DNA of 5,081 bases. It comes from Limisphaerales bacterium. GTDB lineage: Bacteria; Verrucomicrobiota; Verrucomicrobiia; Limisphaerales; UBA11358. Shown piece after piece: positions 1-5,081 of this stretch. Within the stretch, counting starts at the first letter, position 1. Each line of letters starts with the position of its first letter. Both the position numbers and the translations under genes were made by a program. The notes beneath the pieces are model-generated. The model was not told the DNA's origin and ran no database searches. It saw only the letters and a program-made list of their open reading frames with translations. Where the stretch lies: NCBI GenBank assembly GCA_003133815.1, contig PKZR01000336.1:1-5081 (forward strand). The letters are read 5' to 3'.

Positions 1-67
1 GCAATTCCAGCACGGGGAATGCAATGGCGGCTTTGGTGGTTTCAGCGGGTGCAGGGGTGGAATTCAT
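1..67 (-). CDS. N-terminus of an unidentified divergent gene (partial, leaves window at left edge)
   Basis: On the minus strand an ATG at 67-65 opens a frame that stays open to the window edge and gives MNSTPAPAETTKAAIAFPVLEL (22 residues, split here only by the edge). An in-frame TGA lies a few codons upstream of the ATG, so this is the natural 5' end of the frame. The codons look like normal coding sequence, while the plus-strand reading of the same bases gives a featureless Ala/Val/Gly string. The upstream bases contain only a weak AGG about ten bases before the start. The product is too short to assign to a family. Its value is positional: it suggests that the region to its right is a divergent intergenic region rather than the inside of a long plus-strand gene. 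The frame could still be chance, since only 67 bases are visible. Confidence 0.45.
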   Translation of the reverse strand, partial: MNSTPAPAETTKAAIAFPVLEL

Positions 68-431
68 GGTAATAAGCCTATTTCATTCAAGAATCGCACG
101 CAAGATGGAATGCGCTTTCCTGAAACCGGATTGGGCATTTGTCCAACTGGATTACGCTGTCATCCATCCGGATTACGCCTTAGTTCCTCTGGATTGGAAA
201 TTATCACATCTGGATTATGCTATAGCTTCTCTGGATTGTGCTTTAGTTCAGTCGGATTACGCTATATTTAATCTGGACTCCGCGTTTCTGCATCTGGACT
301 GGGCATTTCGACAGATGGACTGGGCAATCTTATATCCGGCGTGGGTATTTCCCCAGTTGAAGCGGGCGGAACCAAAGTGGTTTTGCAAATCAATGCTGAC
401 ATTTGGGGTGGTTCGGTGTTTCATGCTGGCG
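68..431. other. Divergent intergenic region containing the 21-bp repeat array
   Basis: About 360 bases separate the putative minus-strand start at 67 from the preferred plus-strand start at 432. Most of it (111-362) is a tandem repeat array, listed separately. The flanks 68-110 and 363-431 carry no convincing sigma-70 promoter, operator or riboswitch that I can see, although promoters for both divergent genes would be expected here. A plus-strand reading frame that begins at 24 is open through the whole stretch and joins the synthase gene, so a fused longer protein of 505 residues is formally possible. Confidence 0.5.
111..362 (+). repeat. Twelve-unit degenerate 21-bp tandem repeat array
   Basis: Twelve consecutive 21-base units fit without a single insertion or deletion. 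Each unit junction carries a core resembling YGGAYTRSGC (for example CTGGATTACGCT, CCGGATTACGCC, TCGGATTACGCT), followed by about nine variable bases. Read in the frame of the downstream gene, each unit is a heptapeptide close to [W/Y]-A-[F/L/I]-x-x-L-D. The third residue is hydrophobic in 12/12 units, the second is Ala in 10/12, the seventh is Asp in 10/12, and the first is Trp or Tyr in 9/12. The last two units are the most decayed. GC content is 46% by hand count (117 of 252), below that of the neighbouring genes. The sixth codon ends in G in all twelve units although its residue varies between Leu, Pro, Ser and Met. That hints at DNA-level ancestry or constraint rather than protein selection. 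I do not recognise the family. Confidence 0.85.
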
Positions 432-1541
432 ATGTCCGATGCGCACAGAGTTTTGCCGGGTGAACTGCTCAAGGCGACGTCGCGCTCGTTCTATCTGACG
501 TTGCGCGTGCTGCCGGCGGCGGTGCGCCCGCAGATCGGCCTGGCCTACCTGCTCGCGCGCACGACGGACACCATCGCGGACACGGAAATCGTCCCGCCCG
601 CGCTGCGGATTGTGGCGCTGGAAGATCTGCGCAAACGAATTTCTGGAAGAAGTTTCGCGCCGCTGAATTTTGGGGAGCTGGCGAAGCAGCAGAATTTGTC
701 CGCTGAAAAATTGTTGCTGGAGAAAGTCGAGGCGAGTCTGTCCGCGCTGCAAAATCTTTCCGAAGCCGACCGGCAGTTGATTCGCAAAGTCCTCGACACG
801 ATCACGAGCGGACAGGAGCTGGACTTGCGGCGGTTTGGAAAATTTTCCGCCGGAACGCGGGTGTCCTCACCCAGCGCATCTCCGAATAATTTATCAAGTG
901 CTGCGGCTGGGGACAGCCGCGCTCCAAACATCGTCGCGCTGGAAACGGCGGCGGAACTGGATGATTACACTTACCGCGTGGCCGGCTGCGTGGGGGAGTT
1001 TTGGACGAAGATTTGCCGGGCGCATTTGTTCCCGAACGCGACGCTGGATGAGCAGCAGTTCATCGCGGACGGCATCCGGTTCGGCAAGGGTTTGCAGCTC
1101 GTGAACATCTTGCGCGATTTGCCGAAGGATTTGCGCAATGGCCGCTGTTATCTGCCGAGGGAAAAGCTGGCGGAAGCGGGATTGTCGCCGGAAGATTTGT
1201 TGTCGCCCGCGAACGAAGCCAGATTCCGCGGGCTTTACAATTCCTACCTGGACATGGCGGAGACGCTCCTGGCGGCGGGCTGGAATTACACGAATTCGAT
1301 TCCGCGCGGCCATGTGCGGGTGCGGCTGGCGTGCGCGTGGCCGGTCTTGATCGGCGCAAAAACCATTTCGCGGCTGCGCGAGGGCGGCATTCTCGACCCG
1401 CAAAACCGGATAAAAATCACGCGTGGGGAGGTGCGCGGGATTTTATTGCGGTCGGTGGCGGGTTATCCGTTTGCGGGCGTCTGGCAAAAACTGTTTGTAA
1501 CCGGCAGGAAAGCTGTTGCATCTGAAGCGAAGTTGACGTAA
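432..1541 (+). CDS. Squalene/phytoene synthase family protein, squalene-synthase-like
   Basis: This is a head-to-head prenyl diphosphate synthase of 369 residues. It is expected to condense two farnesyl diphosphates through presqualene diphosphate at the membrane surface, feeding hopanoid or C30 carotenoid synthesis. Visible motifs are SRSF (17-20), the first Asp-rich motif DTIAD (46-50), the region YTYRVAGCVGEFW (179-191), and the second Asp-rich motif in NILRDLPKD (225-233, D229 and D233) followed by YLP (240-242). The DT-x-x-D form of motif one is closer to eukaryote-type squalene synthase than to the DD-x-x-D of CrtB-type phytoene synthases. Product specificity cannot be read from sequence. 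Residues 141-165 are a Ser/Ala-rich insert encoded by a palindromic element (listed separately). The start at 432 is chosen because family homology begins immediately there. An ATG at 423 is possible, and the frame is open back to an ATG at 24, which would add the heptapeptide repeats (505 residues). No Shine-Dalgarno sequence precedes any of these starts. The next gene follows after eight bases. Confidence 0.88.
   Translation: MSDAHRVLPGELLKATSRSFYLTLRVLPAAVRPQIGLAYLLARTTDTIADTEIVPPALRIVALEDLRKRISGRSFAPLNFGELAKQQNLSAEKLLLEKVEASLSALQNLSEADRQLIRKVLDTITSGQELDLRRFGKFSAGTRVSSPSASPNNLSSAAAGDSRAPNIVALETAAELDDYTYRVAGCVGEFWTKICRAHLFPNATLDEQQFIADGIRFGKGLQLVNILRDLPKDLRNGRCYLPREKLAEAGLSPEDLLSPANEARFRGLYNSYLDMAETLLAAGWNYTNSIPRGHVRVRLACAWPVLIGAKTISRLREGGILDPQNRIKITRGEVRGILLRSVAGYPFAGVWQKLFVTGRKAVASEAKLT
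852..926. repeat. Palindromic repeat element inserted in frame in the synthase gene
   Basis: The ends form an imperfect inverted repeat of 17 bases: 852-868 (GGAACGCGGGTGTCCTC) against the reverse complement of 909-925 (GGAGCGCGGCTGTCCCC), 14 of 17 identical. Each end can also fold by itself: GGGTG/CACCC around TCCT at 859-872, and GCGGCTG/CAGCCGC around GGGA at 903-920. The stretch is 75 bases, 25 codons, and encodes the low-complexity residues 141-165 (GTRVSSPSASPNN through APN-side). It sits between the conserved helix ending LRRFGKFSA and the conserved ALETAAELDDYTYRVAG. Related enzymes, as I recall the family, run directly from one to the other. This looks like a REP- or MITE-like element captured in coding sequence. 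Its copies elsewhere in the genome cannot be seen from this window. Confidence 0.65.
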
Positions 1542-1549
1542 AAAGCATC

Positions 1550-2239
1550 ATGCAATTTTCCAAGTTCCTGTCGCTGTTCTGCGCAACCGCCGTTTGCGCC
1601 GGTTTTATTTCCGCACGCGCTGATGACAATCCCGCGCAGGCCGCCGCGCGCGCGGCGTTGGAGCAGAAGATGCAGGATTTGGATGCGCAGGAGGCTGCCA
1701 CAAATTCGGCGGCACCGCCGGTAGTCGTGGTAACTCCTTCCGGCGCGGCGCAGGAACAACCCGCTCCGCCCGCAACCGTCACCACAACTCCCGCAGCAAC
1801 CGCGCCGGCTGAAACACAGCCTGCGCCCGCGATCATACCCGCAGACAACGATGCGCAGGCCGCCGCACGGGCAGCTCTGAATCAAAAAATGCAGGAACTG
1901 GATGAGCAGGAAGCTGCTACAAATTCGGTAACATTGCCGGTGATTACGATCGCCCCGGTCGTGGCCGCGCCGGAACAAACCAGTCATCCGGTGGAAACCC
2001 AACCGGCTCCAACCGCACAGGTTCAGGCTCCAGCGGCCGCGCCCACGCCCACGCCGTCGGCGGCCGACGTGAATTATCCTGGAAAAGAGCTTGGATTGAA
2101 GCCGATTGAGGCGCCCGCACCGCCGATATCGGCGGACAAACAGGCGCAGCTTCAGGCATTGCTGGCGAAATACATGGCTGACCAGGTTTCGCCGGAGGAG
2201 TATCAGCAGCAGCGCGCGGCCATCCTGGCCCAGCCGTAA
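1550..2239 (+). CDS. Small secreted Ala/Pro/Gln-rich protein with internal duplication
   Basis: This 229-residue protein starts with a Sec signal peptide: Lys5, a hydrophobic core FLSLFCATAVCAGFI (6-20) and a likely cleavage after SARA (24). The mature part is Ala/Pro/Gln-rich and of low complexity. It contains two copies of a 25-residue block beginning AQAAARAAL and ending QEAATNS, at 29-53 and 102-126. The period is 73 residues, and the stretch between the blocks is PAP-rich linker, partly similar in both halves. The C-terminal 34 residues (about 196-229) form a predicted helical hairpin with the pattern LQALLAKYMADQVSPEEY. This resembles SHOCT-like short C-terminal oligomerisation modules, where a turn is followed by a [S/T]-x-E-E-[Y/F] helix start. 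The protein probably acts in the periplasm or cell envelope, with an unknown role. The ATG follows the synthase stop by eight bases and a terminator follows, suggesting a two-gene operon. The signal peptide fixes the start, although no Shine-Dalgarno sequence is visible. Confidence 0.8.
   Translation: MQFSKFLSLFCATAVCAGFISARADDNPAQAAARAALEQKMQDLDAQEAATNSAAPPVVVVTPSGAAQEQPAPPATVTTTPAATAPAETQPAPAIIPADNDAQAAARAALNQKMQELDEQEAATNSVTLPVITIAPVVAAPEQTSHPVETQPAPTAQVQAPAAAPTPTPSAADVNYPGKELGLKPIEAPAPPISADKQAQLQALLAKYMADQVSPEEYQQQRAAILAQP
1634..1927 (+). repeat. Intragenic direct duplication, two 75-base copies 219 bases apart
   Basis: Bases 1634-1708 and 1853-1927 encode near-identical 25-residue blocks (AQAAARAAL-x-QKMQ-[D/E]-LD-x-QEAATNS). 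Only three residue positions differ: E/N, D/E and A/E. Many third bases differ (for example GCGCGCGCGGCG versus GCACGGGCAGCT), so the copies have diverged mostly at silent sites. That fits an older duplication maintained at protein level. The pattern predicts an amphipathic helix repeated along an otherwise Pro-rich chain. Confidence 0.85.
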
Positions 2240-2257
2240 GAAATTATTTTTCCAGCT

Positions 2258-2293
2258 CCCGCCGGACGAAAAATTCCGGCGGGCTTTTTGTTT
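2258..2293 (+). terminator. Rho-independent terminator after the synthase/secreted-protein unit
   Basis: A perfect 9-bp stem, CCCGCCGGA (2258-2266) and TCCGGCGGG (2275-2283), encloses the loop CGAAAAAT. It is followed at once by CTTTTTGTTT. It lies 18 bases after the stop of the secreted-protein gene and would end its transcript. The A-rich tract on the 5' side (2240-2250) is weaker, so reverse-direction function is less likely. Confidence 0.9.
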
Positions 2294-2300
2294 CCCGAAC

Positions 2301-2328
2301 TTGAACTTTGCCCGCTGAACCCTAAACT
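2301..2328 (+). promoter_or_regulatory. Candidate sigma-70 promoter for lysA
   Basis: TTGAAC (2301-2306) and TAAACT (2323-2328) are separated by 16 bases and match the -35 and -10 consensus at four of six positions each. Transcription would begin near 2335, almost at the lysA ATG (2337), implying a very short or absent leader. The placement between the terminator and lysA is right, but matches of this quality also arise by chance. Confidence 0.3.
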
Positions 2329-2336
2329 CATCCGCC

Positions 2337-3635
2337 ATGCACGATTTTCGTTACGTCGGAAACAAATTGTTCTGTGAAGGCGTCGCCGTCGAGACGCTCG
2401 TCAAAAAATTCGGCACGCCGCTTTACGTCTATTCGCAGCGGACGCTGACTGATCATTTCCAGAAACTCGATTCCGCGCTTGGGGCGCTCGACCATCTGGT
2501 CTGCTTTGCGATGAAGTCGAACTCGAACCTTGCCGTGCTTCGGACGATTGCGAACCTGGGCGGCGGGTTCGACATTGTTAGCGGCGGCGAATTGCAGCGC
2601 GTCATCGCGGCGGGTGGCGACCCGCGCAAATGCGTTTTCGCGGGCGTGGGGAAAACGGAGGCTGAAATTGAATTTGCGCTGCTGGAAAATATTTATTGCT
2701 TCAACGTCGAGAGCGAGCCGGAATTGCAGCGCATTAACAAGGTTGCCGCGCGCCTGAAAAAAATCGCGCCCGTTGCCGTGCGCGTGAATCCGAACATCGA
2801 GGCGCACACGCACGCCAAGATCACCACCGGCACCTATGAGAATAAATTCGGCATCGAGTTTGAAAAGATCGAGGGAATCTACGCCCGCGCCAGCAAGTTA
2901 AAAAACCTGCGGCTGCGCGGTTTGCAGATGCACATCGGCTCGCAGCTCACCACCGTGTCACCATTCGAGCAGGCGATCAGGAAAGTTCTCCCGCTGGTGG
3001 AGAAGCTGAAGAAAAGACATGCTTTGGAATTTTTCAGCATTGGCGGCGGACTTGGCATTGTATATCAGCCCGTTCTCGCGAGCGGTTCGGCGGACTGGTG
3101 GCAGTCGGCGGCGGCAAAAAATGTGCTGACACCAGCGAAATATGCCGCGCGCCTTGTGCCCTTGCTCAGGCCGCTTGGTTTGAAAATCCTGCTCGAACCC
3201 GGACGTTTCATCTCCGGCAACGCAGGCATCCTCGTCACGCGCATCGAATACGTGAAACGCACGGGAAAAAAGAATTTCCTCATCGTGGACGCGGCGATGA
3301 ATGATCTGATCCGTCCGGCGTTTTACGACGCGTATCACGAAATCGTTCCGCTCACGAGAAAGGGTGGCGCACCGATTTCATCCGATGTCGTCGGTCCGAT
3401 TTGCGAATCCGGCGATTATTTCTGCAAAGACAGGCCCCTGCCGAAGCTCGGCGAAGGTGACGCCATCGCCTTGTTGAGCGCGGGCGCTTATGGCTCGGTC
3501 ATGGGTTCAAACTATAACGCGCGTCCGCTGCCGACGGAAGTTTTGGTGAACGGCAAAAAATTCGCCGCCGTGCGCGAGCGTCAGGCCGTGGCAAAAATCT
3601 GGGCGGATGAAAAAATCGCGCCGTGGCAGAAGTGA
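2337..3635 (+). CDS. lysA: Diaminopimelate decarboxylase
   Basis: This PLP enzyme removes CO2 from meso-2,6-diaminopimelate to give L-lysine, the last step of the DAP pathway, in the cytoplasm. The 432-residue length is usual for the family. The fold-III alanine-racemase-like barrel comes first, then the beta domain. Visible motifs are the PLP lysine K60 in FAMKSNSN, the phosphate- and ring-binding region with H199 in MHIGSQ, the Gly-rich loop GGGLG (236-240), EPGR (287-290), the catalytic CESGD (356-360, C356), GAYG (383-386) and the substrate/PLP tyrosine Y393 in NYNARP. All key residues are present and nothing looks truncated. The ATG is placed where family homology starts. It has no Shine-Dalgarno sequence and is preceded by CTCATCCGCC. 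A terminator lies upstream, so lysA is probably its own transcription unit. It converges on the U32 gene with only three bases between stop codons. The related biosynthetic arginine decarboxylase is excluded by size, and CANSDC by the DAP-type C-terminal motifs. Confidence 0.96.
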   Translation: MHDFRYVGNKLFCEGVAVETLVKKFGTPLYVYSQRTLTDHFQKLDSALGALDHLVCFAMKSNSNLAVLRTIANLGGGFDIVSGGELQRVIAAGGDPRKCVFAGVGKTEAEIEFALLENIYCFNVESEPELQRINKVAARLKKIAPVAVRVNPNIEAHTHAKITTGTYENKFGIEFEKIEGIYARASKLKNLRLRGLQMHIGSQLTTVSPFEQAIRKVLPLVEKLKKRHALEFFSIGGGLGIVYQPVLASGSADWWQSAAAKNVLTPAKYAARLVPLLRPLGLKILLEPGRFISGNAGILVTRIEYVKRTGKKNFLIVDAAMNDLIRPAFYDAYHEIVPLTRKGGAPISSDVVGPICESGDYFCKDRPLPKLGEGDAIALLSAGAYGSVMGSNYNARPLPTEVLVNGKKFAAVRERQAVAKIWADEKIAPWQK

Positions 3636-3638
3636 ATT

Positions 3639-5081
3639 TCACTTTGCGATCTGCCCGCGCGTGACGCCGAGCTGGTTCATCAGCTTCATCTCGCGCCATA
3701 GTTGCGCGCCATCAATTTCACCGCGCAATAGCTGGCGGTATTTCGCAATGGTGCGTTCGACGGTTTCCGGAGATTCATCCAGAAATTCCACGCGAAAATT
3801 TCGCACGCCCAGTTCGATCATCTTGGAAATGTATTCCGCGCCGGTCTGCGTCTGCGAGTTAAAGACCGTGTTGCGGCATCCGGCGTCTGCCTTGAGCGCG
3901 TGCTCCGCGCCGACGCGGTCGCGGAGCTTGACGACATGCGTGTCGCAGGGACGGCCGCAGTTCGTATAATCTGTTCCGCTCGACAGAAACGCGCAGAATA
4001 CGCAGTGCTCCATGTGAAACATTGGCATGTGCTGATGGATTGTGACTTCAAACCAATCCGGCGGCGCGGCCTGCAACAGAGCTTCGAGTTGCGCAAAATT
4101 CAAATCGTAGGATGGCGTGATGCTTTCCAAGCCAAATGTATTTTTGAAATAATCTGCCGCCAGCCGGTTGGCTATGTTTAATGAATAATCTCCCCGCTTT
4201 CGGCAACCGGCGAAAAATTTCAGGTGGTCGTAATTGCGGATAAGATAGCCGTCGGCGTTTGATGAAAGGACTTGTTTCAAAATCCACTCTTCGCCTGTTT
4301 TGAAAATTCTGGGAGGTGCAACCCAGATTGAACTTTGCGGCGCACAGCAACTGCGAGCCGTATGAAAAGCGGCAACCGCTTCGCGATATTTCTTGGGGTC
4401 TTCAAACTCGCAATAAACCGTCCGCACGCCGCATTTCAACGCGGCTTCGAGCTGCGGCAGGCTTCGGACGAGGACGATCAGTTCCGAATCATCAGATTTG
4501 CCACCGAGACGCAGAGACGCAGAGGAAGTAAATGAACCTTGTATCTCTGCGTCTCGGTGGACATTTAATTGCCAGCGTTTTGGCTGAGCGCGGAGTTTTT
4601 CCAGTTCGCCTACGAACTCGCGGCGCAGGCGGTTCAGTTCGCTCATCGGCAGCATGACTTCGCCCGTCAGAAAATTCTTCACTTCGCCCAGCTTGAACGG
4701 CGTTCCGCCGAGGCGGCCCAGTTGTTCACGCAACCGTTCGATTGTGAGCGGTTGTTTTTCGGCCTTGGCCAGCGGCATCGCGGAATCAAGCTGGACGACA
4801 TGACCCTCTTCGTCGCGGGCGATCAACGTAAGCGGTTTGCCGACGAGACCGTGGATTTCCATTTCGGTTGGTCGTTGAAAGCGCGGGGTGTCACCGGCAA
4901 AGCTCTGGCGTAGGCGCTTGTCGAGTTCAGGATCGTTCGTCTTCCACAATTTATCGCCAACGTGGACCCGGTTGAAATCAATGTTGCCGTAACCAAACTC
5001 CAATGCAGACTCGCCGGAGTTTTTAGTCTTATGATTCGAAATTTGAATTTCGTAAACACGGCCGCCTTCCTCTTTTTCATC
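3639..5081 (-). CDS. U32 family peptidase / Fe-S protein, C-terminal part (5' end outside window)
   Basis: The minus-strand frame is open from the right edge to a TGA at 3641-3639 and gives 480 visible residues. The first 26 (DEKEEGGRVYEIQ...) lie upstream of an internal TTG at 5003 that is not the true start. The visible part begins in the DUF3656-type (collagenase-like) central domain: GYGNIDFNRVHVGDKLWKT is typical. It then has a second U32-like domain with HQHMPMFHMEHCVFCAFLSS (about 4034-3975), NCGRPC (about 3959-3942) and GCRNTVFN (about 3881-3858). The N-terminal U32 domain is expected off-window, for a total near 800 residues. Characterised U32 proteins (UbiU/UbiV, TrhP, RlhA) are not proven proteases. 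They carry Cys-ligated Fe-S clusters and act in hydroxylation of ubiquinone precursor, tRNA or 23S rRNA. The clustered Cys here fit such a role, but the substrate is unknown. A palindromic element (4501-4560) is translated in the linker before the second domain. Confidence 0.88.
   Translation of the reverse strand, partial: DEKEEGGRVYEIQISNHKTKNSGESALEFGYGNIDFNRVHVGDKLWKTNDPELDKRLRQSFAGDTPRFQRPTEMEIHGLVGKPLTLIARDEEGHVVQLDSAMPLAKAEKQPLTIERLREQLGRLGGTPFKLGEVKNFLTGEVMLPMSELNRLRREFVGELEKLRAQPKRWQLNVHRDAEIQGSFTSSASLRLGGKSDDSELIVLVRSLPQLEAALKCGVRTVYCEFEDPKKYREAVAAFHTARSCCAPQSSIWVAPPRIFKTGEEWILKQVLSSNADGYLIRNYDHLKFFAGCRKRGDYSLNIANRLAADYFKNTFGLESITPSYDLNFAQLEALLQAAPPDWFEVTIHQHMPMFHMEHCVFCAFLSSGTDYTNCGRPCDTHVVKLRDRVGAEHALKADAGCRNTVFNSQTQTGAEYISKMIELGVRNFRVEFLDESPETVERTIAKYRQLLRGEIDGAQLWREMKLMNQLGVTRGQIAK
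4501..4560. repeat. Palindromic REP-like element inserted in frame in the U32 gene
   Basis: The arms CCACCGAGACGCAGAGA (4501-4517) and TCTCTGCGTCTCGGTGG (4544-4560) are perfect 17-bp inverted repeats around a 26-base centre. The left arm continues as a tandem of GACGCAGA (4508-4515, 4516-4523). The element is 60 bases, exactly 20 codons. Read on the minus strand it gives roughly VHRDAEIQ...SFTSSASLRLGG, between RWQLN and KSDDSELIVLVRSLPQLEAA. The latter starts the second U32 domain. The sequence belongs by appearance to the family of short repeats of the type 'caccgagacgcagag / accacagagacacagag' that I recall as scattered in many environmental bacterial genomes. The host frame has no stop or shift, so the gene still looks functional. 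Confidence 0.8.

Noticed and set aside
75..103. Sigma-70 promoter for the left minus-strand gene (TTGCGT, 17 bases, TAGGCT)
   Set aside because: Only three of six matches in each box, which is chance level, although the spacing and position are suitable.
111..362. CRISPR array
   Set aside because: The period is 21 bases with a degenerate core of about 12 bases and about 9-base variable parts. CRISPR repeats are near-identical, 23-47 bases, with spacers of similar length, and no cas gene is visible.
396..424. Promoter for the synthase (CTGACA, 17 bases, TTTCAT)
   Set aside because: The -10 box is poor and would overlap the alternative ATG at 423, so support is insufficient.
894..1403. Minus-strand open frame inside the synthase gene
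   Set aside because: Arg/Gln-rich shadow. The plus strand encodes the conserved Asp-rich motifs over the same bases.
1463..2338. Long minus-strand open frame opposite the secreted-protein gene
   Set aside because: Its translation is an Arg/Gly/Cys-rich string with no recognisable domain. It is the expected shadow of an Ala/Pro-rich GC-rich gene whose signal peptide and repeats are clear on the plus strand.
4496..4566. ATTT target-site duplication flanking the U32 palindrome
   Set aside because: A four-base AT match is expected by chance, and insertion with this duplication would not keep a multiple of three.
4569..4913. Plus-strand open frame opposite the U32 gene
   Set aside because: No start context or recognisable domain, and the minus strand carries conserved DUF3656/U32 sequence here.
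5001..5003. TTG as the start of the U32 gene
   Set aside because: The same frame continues to the window edge with plausible family sequence (ending in ...NSGESA before LEFGYGN), so this is an internal leucine codon and the gene is 5' partial.

Overview
The window looks like chromosomal DNA from a GC-rich Gram-negative bacterium. The best guess is a Verrucomicrobiota (Pedosphaera/Limisphaera-like) genome. This rests on the style of the squalene-synthase-like protein, the two-domain U32 peptidase, the weak or missing Shine-Dalgarno sequences and the many short palindromic repeats. It is an inference, because no marker gene is present.

Layout from left to right. Positions 1-67 hold the first 22 codons of a minus-strand gene that leaves the window at the left edge. 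Positions 68-431 form a divergent intergenic region dominated by twelve degenerate 21-bp tandem repeats (111-362). The reading frame of the next gene happens to be open through all of them, so the array could instead encode a heptapeptide-repeat N-terminal extension. Positions 432-1541 encode a squalene/phytoene synthase family enzyme. Eight bases later (1550-2239) comes a small secreted Ala/Pro/Gln-rich protein with an internal duplication. This two-gene unit ends at a strong rho-independent terminator (2258-2293). Then lysA (2337-3635, diaminopimelate decarboxylase) runs towards a minus-strand U32 peptidase-family gene (3639-5081, 5' end outside the window). Their stop codons are three bases apart.

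Functionally, the enzyme at 432 would join two farnesyl diphosphates head to head for squalene (hopanoids) or C30 carotenoids. LysA makes lysine from meso-diaminopimelate. The U32 protein belongs to a family of Fe-S proteins linked to rRNA/tRNA hydroxylation and other oxygenation reactions. These genes share no obvious pathway, and the window reads as ordinary core genome.

The unusual content is the repeats. There is the 12-unit 21-bp array between two divergent genes. There are also two unrelated palindromic elements, each sitting inside a conserved gene and translated in frame: 852-926 in the squalene synthase and 4501-4560 in the U32 gene. Together they suggest a genome in which small palindromic elements are tolerated within coding sequence, as described for the Rickettsia palindromic elements.
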